Origin: Terrabacter sp. MAHUQ-38
GTDB taxonomy: Bacteria > Actinomycetota > Actinomycetes > Actinomycetales > Dermatophilaceae
Length of the DNA: 64,000 bases
NCBI RefSeq assembly: GCF_014518425.1
Contig: NZ_JACVCU010000001.1
Coordinates: 1,054,001-1,118,000 of the forward strand
Direction: 5' to 3'
Positions 34,305 to 43,400 of this stretch are shown here, one piece after another (the first letter of the stretch is position 1; every line of letters begins with the position of its first letter). A program made the position numbers and the translations under genes. Below the pieces are notes generated by a model. The model saw only the letters and a list, made by a program, of their open reading frames with translations, was not told where the DNA came from and did not search any database.

Positions 34305-34384
34305 GGTTCCAGCGTGGCCAGAGATTGGACCGGCCAGAAGTGCCACTTCTTGTCGGTCGGTTTGGTCCAATCTAGGCTGATGTT
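34305..34384. promoter_or_regulatory. Divergent MocR/permease control region with nested palindromes
   Basis: AGATTGGACC (34322-34331) and GGTCCAATCT (34364-34373) form a perfect 10-base inverted repeat. Inside it lies the perfect palindrome AGAAGTG-C-CACTTCT (34336-34350). The rightward -10 TAGGCT (34373-34378) is 6 bases from the GTG of the MocR gene and touches the outer repeat. MocR/PdxR regulators bind repeats in just such divergent regions. Confidence 0.65.
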
Positions 34385-35839
34385 GTGGACCTGCATCTCA
34401 CGCTCACCGGATCCGGTGACCTCACCGCCCAGATCTACGCCCAGCTGCGCGCCGCCGTCCTCGACGGTCGCCTCACCGGTGGAGACCGCGTGCCGGCCAC
34501 GCGTGACCTCGCGACGACGCTCGACGTCGCGCGCGGCACGGTGACCGCCGCCTACGACCGTCTCATCGCCGAGGAGCTCCTCGAGAGCCGGCGTGGCGCG
34601 GGGACGTTCGTCGCCGCCGGCTGCGTGCCACCCGCCCACGCGACCGGCCGGCGAGCCCGGGCCGGCGCCGTGCGGCCGGTGCCGCTCTGGGCGACACCGG
34701 CTGCGCCCGCCCCGGGGCCCGACCGGGCGGCATACGACTTCTCGGTCGGTGTGCCCGACGCCTCACTCTTCCCGCTCGCGACGTGGCGCAGACTCGTCAG
34801 TGGAACCCTGCGCCGGGGCCGCCTGTCAGCCGGGACCTACGAGGTGCAGGGCTCGACCCGGCTCGAGGTCGAGGTCGCGCGGTACGCGGGCCTGGCCCGC
34901 TCCGTGGTCGCGTCGGGTGACGACGTCGTGACGACCGCCGGGGCGCAGCAGGCCCTCGACCTCGTGGCCAGGGTGCTCGTCGAGCCGGGTGACGTCGTCG
35001 CGGTCGAGGACCCCGGCTACACCGCCGCCGCGCGGCTCTTCGCGACCCACCGTGCCGTCGTCCGCGGCGTACCGGTCGACGGTGAGGGCATCGTCGTCGA
35101 CGCACTGCCCGAGGCGGCCCGCCTCGTCTACGTCACGCCCTCACACCAGCACCCGACGGGCGTAGCGATGTCTCGTGCCAGGCGGATCGCCTTGCTGGAG
35201 TGGGCGGTCCGGCACGGAGCCGTCGTCGTTGAGGACGACTACGACAGCGAGTTCCGGTTCGCCGACCGGCCGCTCGAGCCGTTGCAGAGCCTCGACCGTG
35301 ACGGCCGTGTCGTCTACGTCGGGTCGTTCTCCAAGTCGCTGCTGCCGTCGCTGCGGGTCGGCTACGCCATCGCACCGGCCACGCTCACGGCCGCCCTGCG
35401 TGAGGCCAAGCGCGTCACGGTCTGGGACGGTGACGCCGTGACGCAGGGTGCCCTCGCCGACTTCCTCGCCGAGGGCCACCATGCCGCCCACGTCAAGCGG
35501 GCGACGAAGGTCTACCGCGCGCGACGGGAGGCATTGCTCGACGGCCTCACGAGCCCCGACGGCCTCGGCGACTGGCTCGAGGTCGTCCCGTCCGCGGCCG
35601 GGCTGCACCTGTGCACGCTGCTGCGCGACCCGGCGCTCGACGACGTCTCGATCGCCGAGGCCGCCCTGGCCGCAGGTGTCTTCGTCGAGCCGCTCTCCGT
35701 GCGACACCTCGAGCAGCCACCTCGCCACGGGCTCGCGTTCGGTGTCGGCGGCATACCCCTGGAGCGCATGGGCCCCGCACTCGCGGCGCTGCGACAGGTC
35801 CTCAGCGCGAGCGGACCGCCACGCCGCGCCGCCGGATGA
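34385..35839 (+). CDS. MocR/PdxR-type GntR-aminotransferase fusion regulator
   Basis: 484 residues. An N-terminal GntR winged helix (about 12-75; LTAQIYAQLRAAVL, RVPATRDLATTLDVARGTVTAAYDRL) is fused to a type I aminotransferase fold (about 115-480). The PLP lysine is expected in VGSFSKSLLPSLRVGY, and EDDYDSEFRF and TPSHQHPTG are typical active-site elements. These proteins sense PLP or an amino acid adduct. It is leaderless by position, divergent from an APC permease, and its 3' end overlaps the converging MFS gene by 38 bases. Confidence 0.92.
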   Translation: MDLHLTLTGSGDLTAQIYAQLRAAVLDGRLTGGDRVPATRDLATTLDVARGTVTAAYDRLIAEELLESRRGAGTFVAAGCVPPAHATGRRARAGAVRPVPLWATPAAPAPGPDRAAYDFSVGVPDASLFPLATWRRLVSGTLRRGRLSAGTYEVQGSTRLEVEVARYAGLARSVVASGDDVVTTAGAQQALDLVARVLVEPGDVVAVEDPGYTAAARLFATHRAVVRGVPVDGEGIVVDALPEAARLVYVTPSHQHPTGVAMSRARRIALLEWAVRHGAVVVEDDYDSEFRFADRPLEPLQSLDRDGRVVYVGSFSKSLLPSLRVGYAIAPATLTAALREAKRVTVWDGDAVTQGALADFLAEGHHAAHVKRATKVYRARREALLDGLTSPDGLGDWLEVVPSAAGLHLCTLLRDPALDDVSIAEAALAAGVFVEPLSVRHLEQPPRHGLAFGVGGIPLERMGPALAALRQVLSASGPPRRAAG

Positions 35840-36992
35840 TCGCGAACTGGGTCGCGAGCGGGATGATCCCGAGGATGAGCACCATCGGCACCGCGAACCC
35901 GAGGCGCAGGTCGTCGGAGCCGACGGCGCCGGTCAGGACCGCTCCGAGGAGTGCTCCGACGTAGTTGAACTGGTTGAAGCGCGCGACGACCTGGTCGGTC
36001 TTGTCGATGCGCTCGCCGGCCGAGTCGCCGTCACCGCCGGCGATGGCGCCGGCTGCCGAGAAGCTGAGCGGCGCGATCGTCGCGACCGCGCCACCGAGGA
36101 CGGTGAACCCGATGACGGCGACGACCCACGTCGGCGTGAAGACGATGACGGCGAGCGCCGCCGCGGCGACGACGCCGCTGATCCGCAGCAGCCACACAGC
36201 GCCGTGGCGGTCGACGAGGCGGTCGCCGACAGCCCGGGCCAGCAGGGTCGCGACGAGGTACGGCAGCGTCGCGAGCGCCGCCAGCCCGGACGGGGCCTCG
36301 AGCGTGTCGTCGAGGTAGACGGGTCCCCACGCCGTGGCGGCGGTGTCGACCATGTAGAAGAGCACCATCGCGACCCCGAGCAGCGCGATCCGGCGCCACG
36401 GGACGTCGACCGTGGCGCCGGACTCAACGAGCCGGTCGCGGCGCGCGAACGGGGCGGCGAGCGCAGCGATCGGCAGGACGACGAGCGGCAGCAGGCCCGG
36501 ACCGAGGTCGACGCCGGCGGTCGCGAGGGTGATGAGCGTGCCGAGGATGCCGCCCGCGGTCCAGAAGGCATGGAACGACGGGAGGATCGGTCGGCGGTAG
36601 AGGTGCTCGACGGTGACCGCCTGCATGTTCGAGGACGCGTCGACGAGACCGAGGGCCAGGCCGTAGACCGCGAGGCCGGCGACGAAGACGGCGAAGGTCG
36701 GCGCGAGGAGCAGCAGGGCGAAGCCGACCGTCGCCGTGATCAGGCCGACCCGCACGACGACGGCGCTCGACGACCGTGCCGCCACGAGCTCCGCGACGAC
36801 CGAACCGAGGCCCGCGAGCAGGACGACCATGAGCAGCAGCCCGCTCACCGCGAGCTCGTCGAGCGTCCACTCCTTGCGGATCTGTGGGAGCCGGGTCGTG
36901 AGGGAGATGAAGAGCAGTCCCTGCACGAAGAAGGCGGTGCCGGCGGCGAGCCGGGCGCGGAGCAGGGGAGAGGACTCGGCCCGAAGTGTCAC
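35802..36992 (-). CDS. MFS transporter
   Basis: 396 residues, about 12 hydrophobic segments. The N-terminal half has GTAFFVQGLLFISLTTRLPQIRKEW and a loop ARSSSAVVVRVG, the second half WGPVYLDDTLEAPSGLAALATLPYLVATLLARAVGDRLVDRHG (shown by its Gly-Asp-Arg-x3-Asp-Arg MFS loop). It is related to fucose-permease-like or drug-type MFS proteins, and its substrate cannot be given. The start is 44 bases from the CDF remnant on the same strand, so it may be the distal gene of the metal operon or independent. It converges on the MocR gene with a 38-base overlap. Confidence 0.87.
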   Translation of the reverse strand: MTLRAESSPLLRARLAAGTAFFVQGLLFISLTTRLPQIRKEWTLDELAVSGLLLMVVLLAGLGSVVAELVAARSSSAVVVRVGLITATVGFALLLLAPTFAVFVAGLAVYGLALGLVDASSNMQAVTVEHLYRRPILPSFHAFWTAGGILGTLITLATAGVDLGPGLLPLVVLPIAALAAPFARRDRLVESGATVDVPWRRIALLGVAMVLFYMVDTAATAWGPVYLDDTLEAPSGLAALATLPYLVATLLARAVGDRLVDRHGAVWLLRISGVVAAAALAVIVFTPTWVVAVIGFTVLGGAVATIAPLSFSAAGAIAGGDGDSAGERIDKTDQVVARFNQFNYVGALLGAVLTGAVGSDDLRLGFAVPMVLILGIIPLATQFAIIRRRGVAVRSR

Positions 36993-37036
36993 GGTTGGTC
37001 ACACTGGCGGTCGCGGCTCACGTCGTCAAGGGCTGG

Positions 37037-37216
37037 TCAGCAGCAGGCGTCGCCGCGCCAGCTGGATCGCCTCTCGCGGACGGCGACCGCCGCGACGACG
37101 GCCTCGGCGACGTCGTACGCCACCGACGCGACCGCGAGCAGCCGGGCACGCCTGACGAGGGCGGCGCGCCGCGACGGCGGCAGGAGCGTGAACGGGGGCC
37201 GGGCGCGCGTGCTCAC
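37037..37216 (-). pseudogene. Internally deleted CDF-type cation transporter remnant
   Basis: A 59-codon frame starts at a GTG overlapping the stop of the CDF gene (GTGA) and ends at the TGA at 37037-37039. Its N-terminal part (RRAALVRRARLLAVASVAYDVAEAVVA) matches the first helix of a second CDF-like cation transporter family of about 210 residues, and the end (AVAVRERRSSWRGDACC) matches that family's C-terminus. The middle membrane helices are missing in frame. Translation coupling is intact, so a short peptide may still be made. The family comparison is from memory and is the weak point. Confidence 0.5.
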
Positions 37217-38118
37217 CAGTCCGCCCCGGTGCAGCGGCCACGGTCGGTCGTCTCGACCTGGAGCGTCGCATGGGCGACCTGGAACTGCTCGCGCAGCATC
37301 CGGCTCGCGGCAGCGAGGACATCGGGTCCGGCATCGGCCCGCGACGTCACGAGGTGTGCCGTGGCGACGTCCATGCCCGACGTCAGGGTCCAGACGTGCA
37401 GGTCGTGGACGTCCGTGACACCGGGCACCTCGCCGAGGGCCGCGAGCATCGCGGTCGGCTCGATGCCCGTCGGTGCGTGCTGCCCGAGCACCGCGACGAC
37501 CTCACGGCCGAGCCCGACGGCCCGGACCGCGACGAAGACGGCGATGGCGAGCGCGACGCCGGTGTCCCACCAGGTGCTACCGGTCGCGCGGACGAGGACT
37601 GCGGCGGCGATGACCCCGAGGGAGCCCACGGTGTCTGCGACGACCTCCAGGTAGGCACCTCTGACGTTGAGGCTCTCGCCCGCGCCGCCGCGCAGCAGGC
37701 TGAGGGCGACGACGTTGACGACCAGCCCGATGACGCCGACCGCGAGCATCGTCCCCGAGGCGACCTGGGGGCTCGCGCCGATGCGGCCGAGCGCCTCGAC
37801 GCCGATGTAGACGGAGACACCGAGCATGAGCAGGACGGCGAGGCCGGAGGCGAAGACCTCGGCGCGGTACGAGCCGAAGGTGCGCCGGCCCGTCGTGTCG
37901 GCGCGGGTCGCGATCCGCGTGGCCACGAGGGCGGCCCCGAGCGTCACGACGTCGGCGGCCATGTGGCCGGCGTCGGACAGCAGCGCGAGCGACCCGGACA
38001 CGAGACCTGAGACCAGCTCGACGCCGAAGTATGCCGCGACGAGGCCGAACGCGACCGCGAGCCGCCAGCGGTGCCGTCCCCCTGGGTGGCCGGAGGTCGG
38101 GCCGTGGTCGTGGCTCAC
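37213..38118 (-). CDS. CDF (CzcD/ZnT-like) cation efflux transporter
   Basis: 301 residues from a GTG overlapping the ArsR gene (GTGA). Six hydrophobic segments carry metal sites: ELVSGLVSGSLALLSDAGHMAADV (HxxxD) and GAYLEVVADTVGSLGVI (the second site, with Glu in place of His, then xxxD). The cytoplasmic C-terminal domain shows VTDVHDLHVWTLTSGMDVATAHLV, the usual His-rich metal-sensing fold. It exports Zn2+, Cd2+ or Co2+ in exchange for protons. The start SHDHGPTSGHPGG is His-rich. It is under the ArsR sensor encoded just upstream. Confidence 0.92.
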   Translation of the reverse strand: MSHDHGPTSGHPGGRHRWRLAVAFGLVAAYFGVELVSGLVSGSLALLSDAGHMAADVVTLGAALVATRIATRADTTGRRTFGSYRAEVFASGLAVLLMLGVSVYIGVEALGRIGASPQVASGTMLAVGVIGLVVNVVALSLLRGGAGESLNVRGAYLEVVADTVGSLGVIAAAVLVRATGSTWWDTGVALAIAVFVAVRAVGLGREVVAVLGQHAPTGIEPTAMLAALGEVPGVTDVHDLHVWTLTSGMDVATAHLVTSRADAGPDVLAAASRMLREQFQVAHATLQVETTDRGRCTGADW

Positions 38119-38495
38119 CGCGCGGACCCGTCGTGGAGGGCGTGCTCGCGGGTCACGTCGAGCAGCAGCCGGACGTGCGCGTCGGAAAGCCGGTAGAAGA
38201 CGTTGCGGCCCTCGCGTCGCCCGGTGACGACACGCGAGGCACGGAGCAGTCGCAGGGCCTGCGACACCGTAGCCTCCGCAGTCGCGGTGGCGGCGGCGAG
38301 GTCGCACACGCACAGCTCGCCCGCCTCCAGCAGCGCGTAGAGCAGCCGGGCGCGAGTCGGGTCACCGAGGAGCTTGAACACGCTCGCCACGCGCGAGAGC
38401 TCTTCTGCACCAGGGGCGTTCGCGGTCGCCAGAGCGACCTTCTCGGGGTGCACGCACGGAGTGGCGCAGCCGTCCAGACCGGTGACGGTGCTCAT
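38115..38495 (-). CDS. ArsR/SmtB family metal-sensing repressor (CadC/CmtR-like)
   Basis: 126 residues. A winged HTH (about 30-115) carries ELCVCDLAAATATAEATVSQALRLL; the CVC pair in the first recognition region and an N-terminal CATPCVHP provide Cys ligands like those of Cd/Pb/Zn sensors. Metal binding should release DNA and open transcription of the CDF gene it overlaps by 4 bases. A typical ArsR operator lies 20 bases upstream of the ATG. Soft metals (Cd2+, Pb2+) or Zn2+ are the best candidates. Confidence 0.92.
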   Translation of the reverse strand: MSTVTGLDGCATPCVHPEKVALATANAPGAEELSRVASVFKLLGDPTRARLLYALLEAGELCVCDLAAATATAEATVSQALRLLRASRVVTGRREGRNVFYRLSDAHVRLLLDVTREHALHDGSAR

Positions 38496-38506
38496 CGTCG
38501 CCCTCT

Positions 38507-38528
38507 CATCTGACTGAATGTTCAGATG
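38507..38528 (-). promoter_or_regulatory. ArsR/SmtB operator
   Basis: CATCTGA (38507-38513) and TCAGATG (38522-38528) form a perfect 7-base inverted repeat around CTGAATGT; the overlapping core CTGAATGTTCAG resembles the usual ArsR/SmtB site with TGAA/TTCA half-sites. It is 12 bases from the arsR start and thus positioned to repress the operon. Confidence 0.75.
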
Positions 38529-38594
38529 TCACTGTCGTCCGGTCTGCGCCGGTATGTCAACCGGGGTAGCACGACCGGGCGGCAGACTGTCGGC

Positions 38595-39578
38595 ATGCTG
38601 AGACTGACCATCACCGTCCCGAGCGACCTGACCGAGCAAGTGACGCAGGTGTTGGCCGACTCGACCGCCGTGAGCAGCCTGACGCTCATGCGCGGCGTGG
38701 CGATCCGGCCCCAGGGCGACGTCGTGCAGGCCGACGTGGCCCGCGAGGGCGCCAACGTGCTCGTCGACAGGCTCCGCGAGCTCGGTGTCCACGAGGAGGG
38801 GACCCTCCAGATCGAGCCGGTCAGCACGTGGGTGTCGCGGGCGGGCTTCGAGGCCGACGAGGAGACCCCGGGCAGCAGCGCCGACGCCGTCGTCTGGGCC
38901 GAGGTCGCCCAGCGGTCCTACGACGACAGCGAGCTCAACTGGACGTTCCTGTCGTTCATGTCACTGGCGACGCTCATCGCCGGCATCGCGATCATCCTCG
39001 ACTCGCAGATCCTCGTCATCGGGGCGATGGTCCTCGGTCCGGAGTTCGGGGCCGTGGCCGCGCTCGGCGTGGCACTGGTGCGCAAGCGGGCCCTCCTCTT
39101 CGGCGTCGCCGCACGGGCGCTCGTCGTCGGCTTCGCGGTCGCCATCGTCGTGACCTGCTGCGCCGGTCTCGTCGGCCGGGCGCTGGGCTGGGTGGCGCTC
39201 GACGACATCACCGGCGACCGTCCGGCGACCGACTTCATCTACACGCCGGACAGGTGGTCGTTCATCGTCGCGGTGCTCGCGGCCGCGGCGGGGGTCCTGT
39301 CGCTGACGTCGTCGAGGCTGGGCGGCCTCAGTGGCGTCTTCATCTCGGTCACGACGATCCCGGCCGCCGGCAACGTGGCGCTCGGCCTCGCGTTCGGGGC
39401 GTGGCACGAGGTGCGGGGCAGCGGTCTGCAGCTGGTGGTGAACCTGGCCGGCATGGCCGTGGCCGGGTGGCTGACTCTCCTCTTCCAACAGACCGTCTGG
39501 TCGCGCGTGCCCGCCCCCCGGGCACACTCCCGGCTCAACCGGCACGTCCACGCCGAGCCCCCGCCCCCGCGCCGCTGA
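38595..39578 (+). CDS. DUF389 membrane protein
   Basis: 327 residues. A soluble N-terminal domain (about 1-110; [23 protein letters not shown]) precedes about six hydrophobic segments. The DUF389 signature [39 protein letters not shown] is present, shown by its Ile-Gly-Ala-Met-Val-Leu-Gly-Pro-Glu core. The family's role is unknown in bacteria. The last 20 residues are Pro/Arg/His-rich. It is divergent from the arsR operon by 99 bases and shares the operator region, so metal-linked regulation is possible. Confidence 0.9.
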   Translation: MLRLTITVPSDLTEQVTQVLADSTAVSSLTLMRGVAIRPQGDVVQADVAREGANVLVDRLRELGVHEEGTLQIEPVSTWVSRAGFEADEETPGSSADAVVWAEVAQRSYDDSELNWTFLSFMSLATLIAGIAIILDSQILVIGAMVLGPEFGAVAALGVALVRKRALLFGVAARALVVGFAVAIVVTCCAGLVGRALGWVALDDITGDRPATDFIYTPDRWSFIVAVLAAAAGVLSLTSSRLGGLSGVFISVTTIPAAGNVALGLAFGAWHEVRGSGLQLVVNLAGMAVAGWLTLLFQQTVWSRVPAPRAHSRLNRHVHAEPPPPRR

Positions 39579-39585
39579 CGCCGGC

Positions 39586-39638
39586 CCGGGTCGATGCACT
39601 TCCGAGGGCCTGGCTACCTCGGCGACACATCGACCCGG
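39586..39638. terminator. Bidirectional terminator with nested stems
   Basis: CCGGGTCGATG (39586-39596) pairs perfectly with CATCGACCCGG (39628-39638), and inside it CCGAGG (39602-39607) pairs with CCTCGG (39617-39622). It sits between convergent stops at 39578 and 39650. Confidence 0.7.
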
Positions 39639-39649
39639 AGCTCAGGGAG

Positions 39650-40087
39650 TCAGGACAGCTGGCCGCGGATGGCCCCGCCCGGGTAGTCGGCGTTGTGCAC
39701 GTTGACGTAGTAGTTCTCCGGGTGCATCACGAGTGCCTGCGCCAGCTCCCGTGACACGTCGGCGCAGCCGCTCGAGCTGCCTGTCGTCGGCGCTGCCAGA
39801 GGCACGACGATCGGGCCGTTGACGCCGACCGGCGCGACGTGGATGTGGGCCGCGACGGCCGGCGCGATGTCCGCGACCGTGAGCTCGTAGCAGACCTCGT
39901 TCAGGCCCGGGTTGACCCAGACCCGCGCGGTGCCGGAGCCATCGGGATCCGCGGGTGGCACCTCGTTGGCGCCGCTCATCTCGGTCGTGAGCGGCCGTCC
40001 GGCGGCGAGGGCGGCGCTGGGGACGAAGAGTCCGGCGGCGGCGACGAGCGCCACGACGACGGACGACGTGCGGGTGGTGCGCTTCAT
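39650..40087 (-). CDS. Secreted CHRD-domain protein
   Basis: 145 residues. A Sec signal peptide (KRTTRTSSVVVALVAAAGLFVPSAALA) is followed by a CHRD domain: TTEMSGANEVPPADPDGSGTARVWVNPGLNEVCYEL at the start and the end YYVNVHNADYPGGAIRGQL, both usual for the family (first shown by its Gly-Ala-Asn-Glu-Val-Pro-Pro). CHRD domains occur in chordin and many bacterial exported proteins with no known function. Two Cys (near the middle and later) could pair outside the cell. AAGGGGAAG precedes the ATG. It is divergent from the GH43 gene. Confidence 0.9.
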   Translation of the reverse strand: MKRTTRTSSVVVALVAAAGLFVPSAALAAGRPLTTEMSGANEVPPADPDGSGTARVWVNPGLNEVCYELTVADIAPAVAAHIHVAPVGVNGPIVVPLAAPTTGSSSGCADVSRELAQALVMHPENYYVNVHNADYPGGAIRGQLS

Positions 40088-40402
40088 GACTTCCCCTTGG
40101 ATCCTGGACGTGGCGTCCGGTGGGTTGGTGGCTGGTCGCGGCGCACCCGCCGACGAGCACGTCCCCCAAGGGTGGTGTCGTCGCGGCCATGACCAAGGAC
40201 GACAGGGGCGTTCGAGCGGTTCAGCCGTCGTCGCCCGGGGAAGGACAGGGGGTTGACACCGTGCTGGCCGGTCCATATGTTAACGCTCACATCTCGCGCT
40301 CGGGCCCGTCAGGGAAGGCCGGAGCGCACGCGGTGCCACACCCGGACGCACTGCCCTCGCTCGCGGCTGCCCTGCCGCGCGCCCGACAAGGAAGTCACCG
40401 GC
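40088..40402 (+). promoter_or_regulatory. Promoter and LacI-type operator of the GH43 gene
   Basis: This 315-base divergent gap holds a good promoter: TTGACA (40253-40258), a 17-base spacer and TATGTT (40276-40281). ATGTTAACGCTCACAT (40277-40292) overlaps the -10 and start site; its outer ATGT/ACAT and central CG match LacI-family operators (T-G-T-x-A-x-C-G-x-T-x-A-C-A). No LacI-type regulator is encoded in this window. AAGGAA lies before the ATG at 40403. The left half of the gap shows no gene. Confidence 0.7.
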
Positions 40403-43400
40403 ATGTCCGACTCGTCGAGGCCACCCGCCCGAACCACGACCCGCGAGCGCAGGACGCGGCGTCCGCTCGCGGCCGTCACCGCGCTGGCCGTCCTGCTCAC
40501 CACGGCCCTGGCCACCCTCACCCTCGCGGCGCCGTCCTCGGCAGCGACGTCGCTCGACGACGGCCTGGTCGCTCGCTACTCGCTCGACCAGACGAGCGGC
40601 TCGAGCGTCACCGACGCCTCCGGTCACGGGCGCACCGCGACCGTCAGCGGCGACACGACCTGGCTCGGCGCCGACGGCCTGCGCCTCGGCGGCACGAACG
40701 GCCACCTGCGCCTGCCCAACGACCTCATGAAGGGCCTGACCGACATCACGGTCTCGACGCAGGTCCTCATCGACCCGGCCCAGGCCACCCCGTACTTCAT
40801 CTGGGGTCTCGGCAACACGACGAATGGTGCCGGCGACGGCTACCTCTTCACGACGGGCAACGCGTACCGCACCTCGATCGCGAGCGGCAACTGGTCGACC
40901 GAGCAGACGGCGTCGGCCGGCCGCAACGTCGACCGCGGCCAGTGGCGCACCCTGACCTACACGCTCTCGGGCGGCACCGGCATCCTCTACGAGGACGGTG
41001 TCGAGGTCGGCCGCAAGACGGGCATCACGATCACCCCGGGCTCGATCGGCGGGGGCACGACGACCGCCAACTACCTCGGCCGTTCGGTCTACACGGCCGA
41101 CAGGTACCTCAAGGGCCAGGTGCGCGACTTCCGCGTCTACGACCGGGCCGTCACGGCTGACGAGGTGAAGCAGCTCGGGGCCCAGACGGCAGCCGTGCGC
41201 GTCACCTCCGACGCCGCCGCCCTCGACCTGGGCGACACGTCCGCCGTCACGGACAACCTGCCGCTCTCGACGAAGACCGCCGGCGGCTCCACCGTCACGT
41301 GGGCCTCGAGCGACGAGTCCGTCGTCGCGACGGACGGCACGGTCACCCGTCCGGCACCGGGCGCCGGCAACGCGACCGTGACCCTCACCGCGACGGTGTC
41401 GTATGCCGCCGCCTCCGCCACGAGGACCTTCACCGTGACGATTCTGCAGGACATCACCGACGACCAGAAGGTCGCGAACGCCCTTGCGGCCGTGAGCATC
41501 CCGGACGCCGACGCGATCCGCGGCAACGTCACGCTCCCGACGTCCGGCGCGCGTGGGGTCACGCTGACGTGGTCGACGAAGGACCCACGGGTCGTCACGG
41601 CGACCGGCGAGGTCAGCCGGCCGGCATACGGCAGCCCGGCCGTGAAGGCCCGCCTCACCGTCAAGGGCACGCTCCGCTCCGTCTCGGCGACCCGGAACAT
41701 CACGCTCACGGTGCTGCCGCTGCCGAAGAAGGAGGCGCTCGAGGGGTACGCGTTCGCGTACTTCACCGGTGAGGGCACCGCCGACGGCGAGCAGATCTAC
41801 ATGGCCGCGAGCCGGGGCAACGACCCGCTCCACTGGGACGAGCTCAACGGCGGGCGCCCGATCCTCACCTCGAGCGAGGGCGAGCAGGGCGTGCGCGACC
41901 CGTTCATCATCCGCAGCGCCGAGGGCGACAAGTTCTACCTCATCGCCACCGACCTCAAGATCTACGGCAACGGCGACTGGGACCGCAGCCAGCGCCACGG
42001 CAGCCGCTACATCGAGGTGTGGGAGTCGACCGACCTCGTCAACTGGAGCCAGCAGCGCCACGTCCTGGTCTCGCCCGACGAGGCCGGCAACACGTGGGCA
42101 CCGGAGGCGTACTACGACGACTCGATCGGCGCGTACGTCGTCTTCTGGGCCTCGAAGCTCTACGCGGCCGACGACCCGCAGCACACCGGCAACACGTACA
42201 ACAAGATGCTGTACGCGACGACCCGCGACTTCCGCACCTTCAGCGCCCCGAAGGTCTGGGTCGACCCCGGCTACTCCGTCATCGACTCGACCGTCGTCAA
42301 GCACGACGGCACGTACTACCGCTTCACCAAGGACGAGCGGAACAACACCTCGACGACGCCCTGCAGCAAGTTCATCCTCGAGCAGAAGTCGACGTCGCTG
42401 CGCTCGACCGACTGGGGCTTCGTCAAGGACTGCATCGGCAAGGCCACCGCGACGAGCCCCGGCATCAACCAGGGCGAGGGGCCGACGGTGTTCAAGTCGA
42501 ACACCGAGGACAAGTGGTACGTCTTCATCGACGAGTTCGGCGGGCGCGGCTACGTCCCGTTCGAGACCACCGACCTCGACTCGGGCACCTTCACGATGTC
42601 GCAGAACTACCAGCTGCCCGGCCGCCCGCGCCACGGGACTGTCATGCCGGTGACCAAGGCCGAGCTCGCGCGGCTCAAGGCCGGTCCGACGAAAGCCCCG
42701 GCGACGACGAAGGGTGTCATCGCCGACTACCTGCTCGGCACGCAGGCCGGGAGTGGCGCGATGGTCACTGACCAGGCCGGCCAGGCTGGTCCGGCGACGA
42801 TCAGAGGCGGCGCCAAGCGCACGACCGACGGCGTCGAGCTCGGGGGTGTCGACGGCTACGTCGACCTGCCCGACAACCTCCTCGCCGGACTCGACGCCGT
42901 GACGGTGTCCACCCGGGTGTGGATCGACCCGAACCAGCAGACGCCCTACTTCATCTGGGGAATGGGCAACAGCCTGAACGGTGCCGGCTCCGGCTACCTC
43001 TTCACGACGGGCAACGCCTACCGGACGTCGATCGCGAGCGGCAACTGGTCGACGGAGCAGAACACCGGATCCGGGCGCGACGTGTCGCGCGGCGCCTGGC
43101 ACACCCTGACCTACACGCTGTCGGGCGGGACGGGAGTGCTCTACGACAACGGGGTCGAGGTGGCGCGCAACACCGGTGTCACGACGACACCGGGCCAGCT
43201 CGGCGACGGCACGACGACAGCCAACTGGATCGGCCGCTCCCTGTACTCGGGCGACCACTACCTCAAGGGCACCGTGCGCTCGTTCACCATCTGGGACCGC
43301 GGTCTCACGGCGCAGCAGGTCGTGTCACTGCCCGGCAACGAGACCCAGGTCGGGTCGGTGAAGCTCGACGAGCTCAAGGTGCCGGCGATCATCGACAGTG

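Noticed and set aside
40280-43258. 992-codon minus-strand frame opposite the GH43 gene
   Set aside because: Composition is typical of antisense frames, no domains are seen, and the plus strand carries clear GH43 and LamG motifs.
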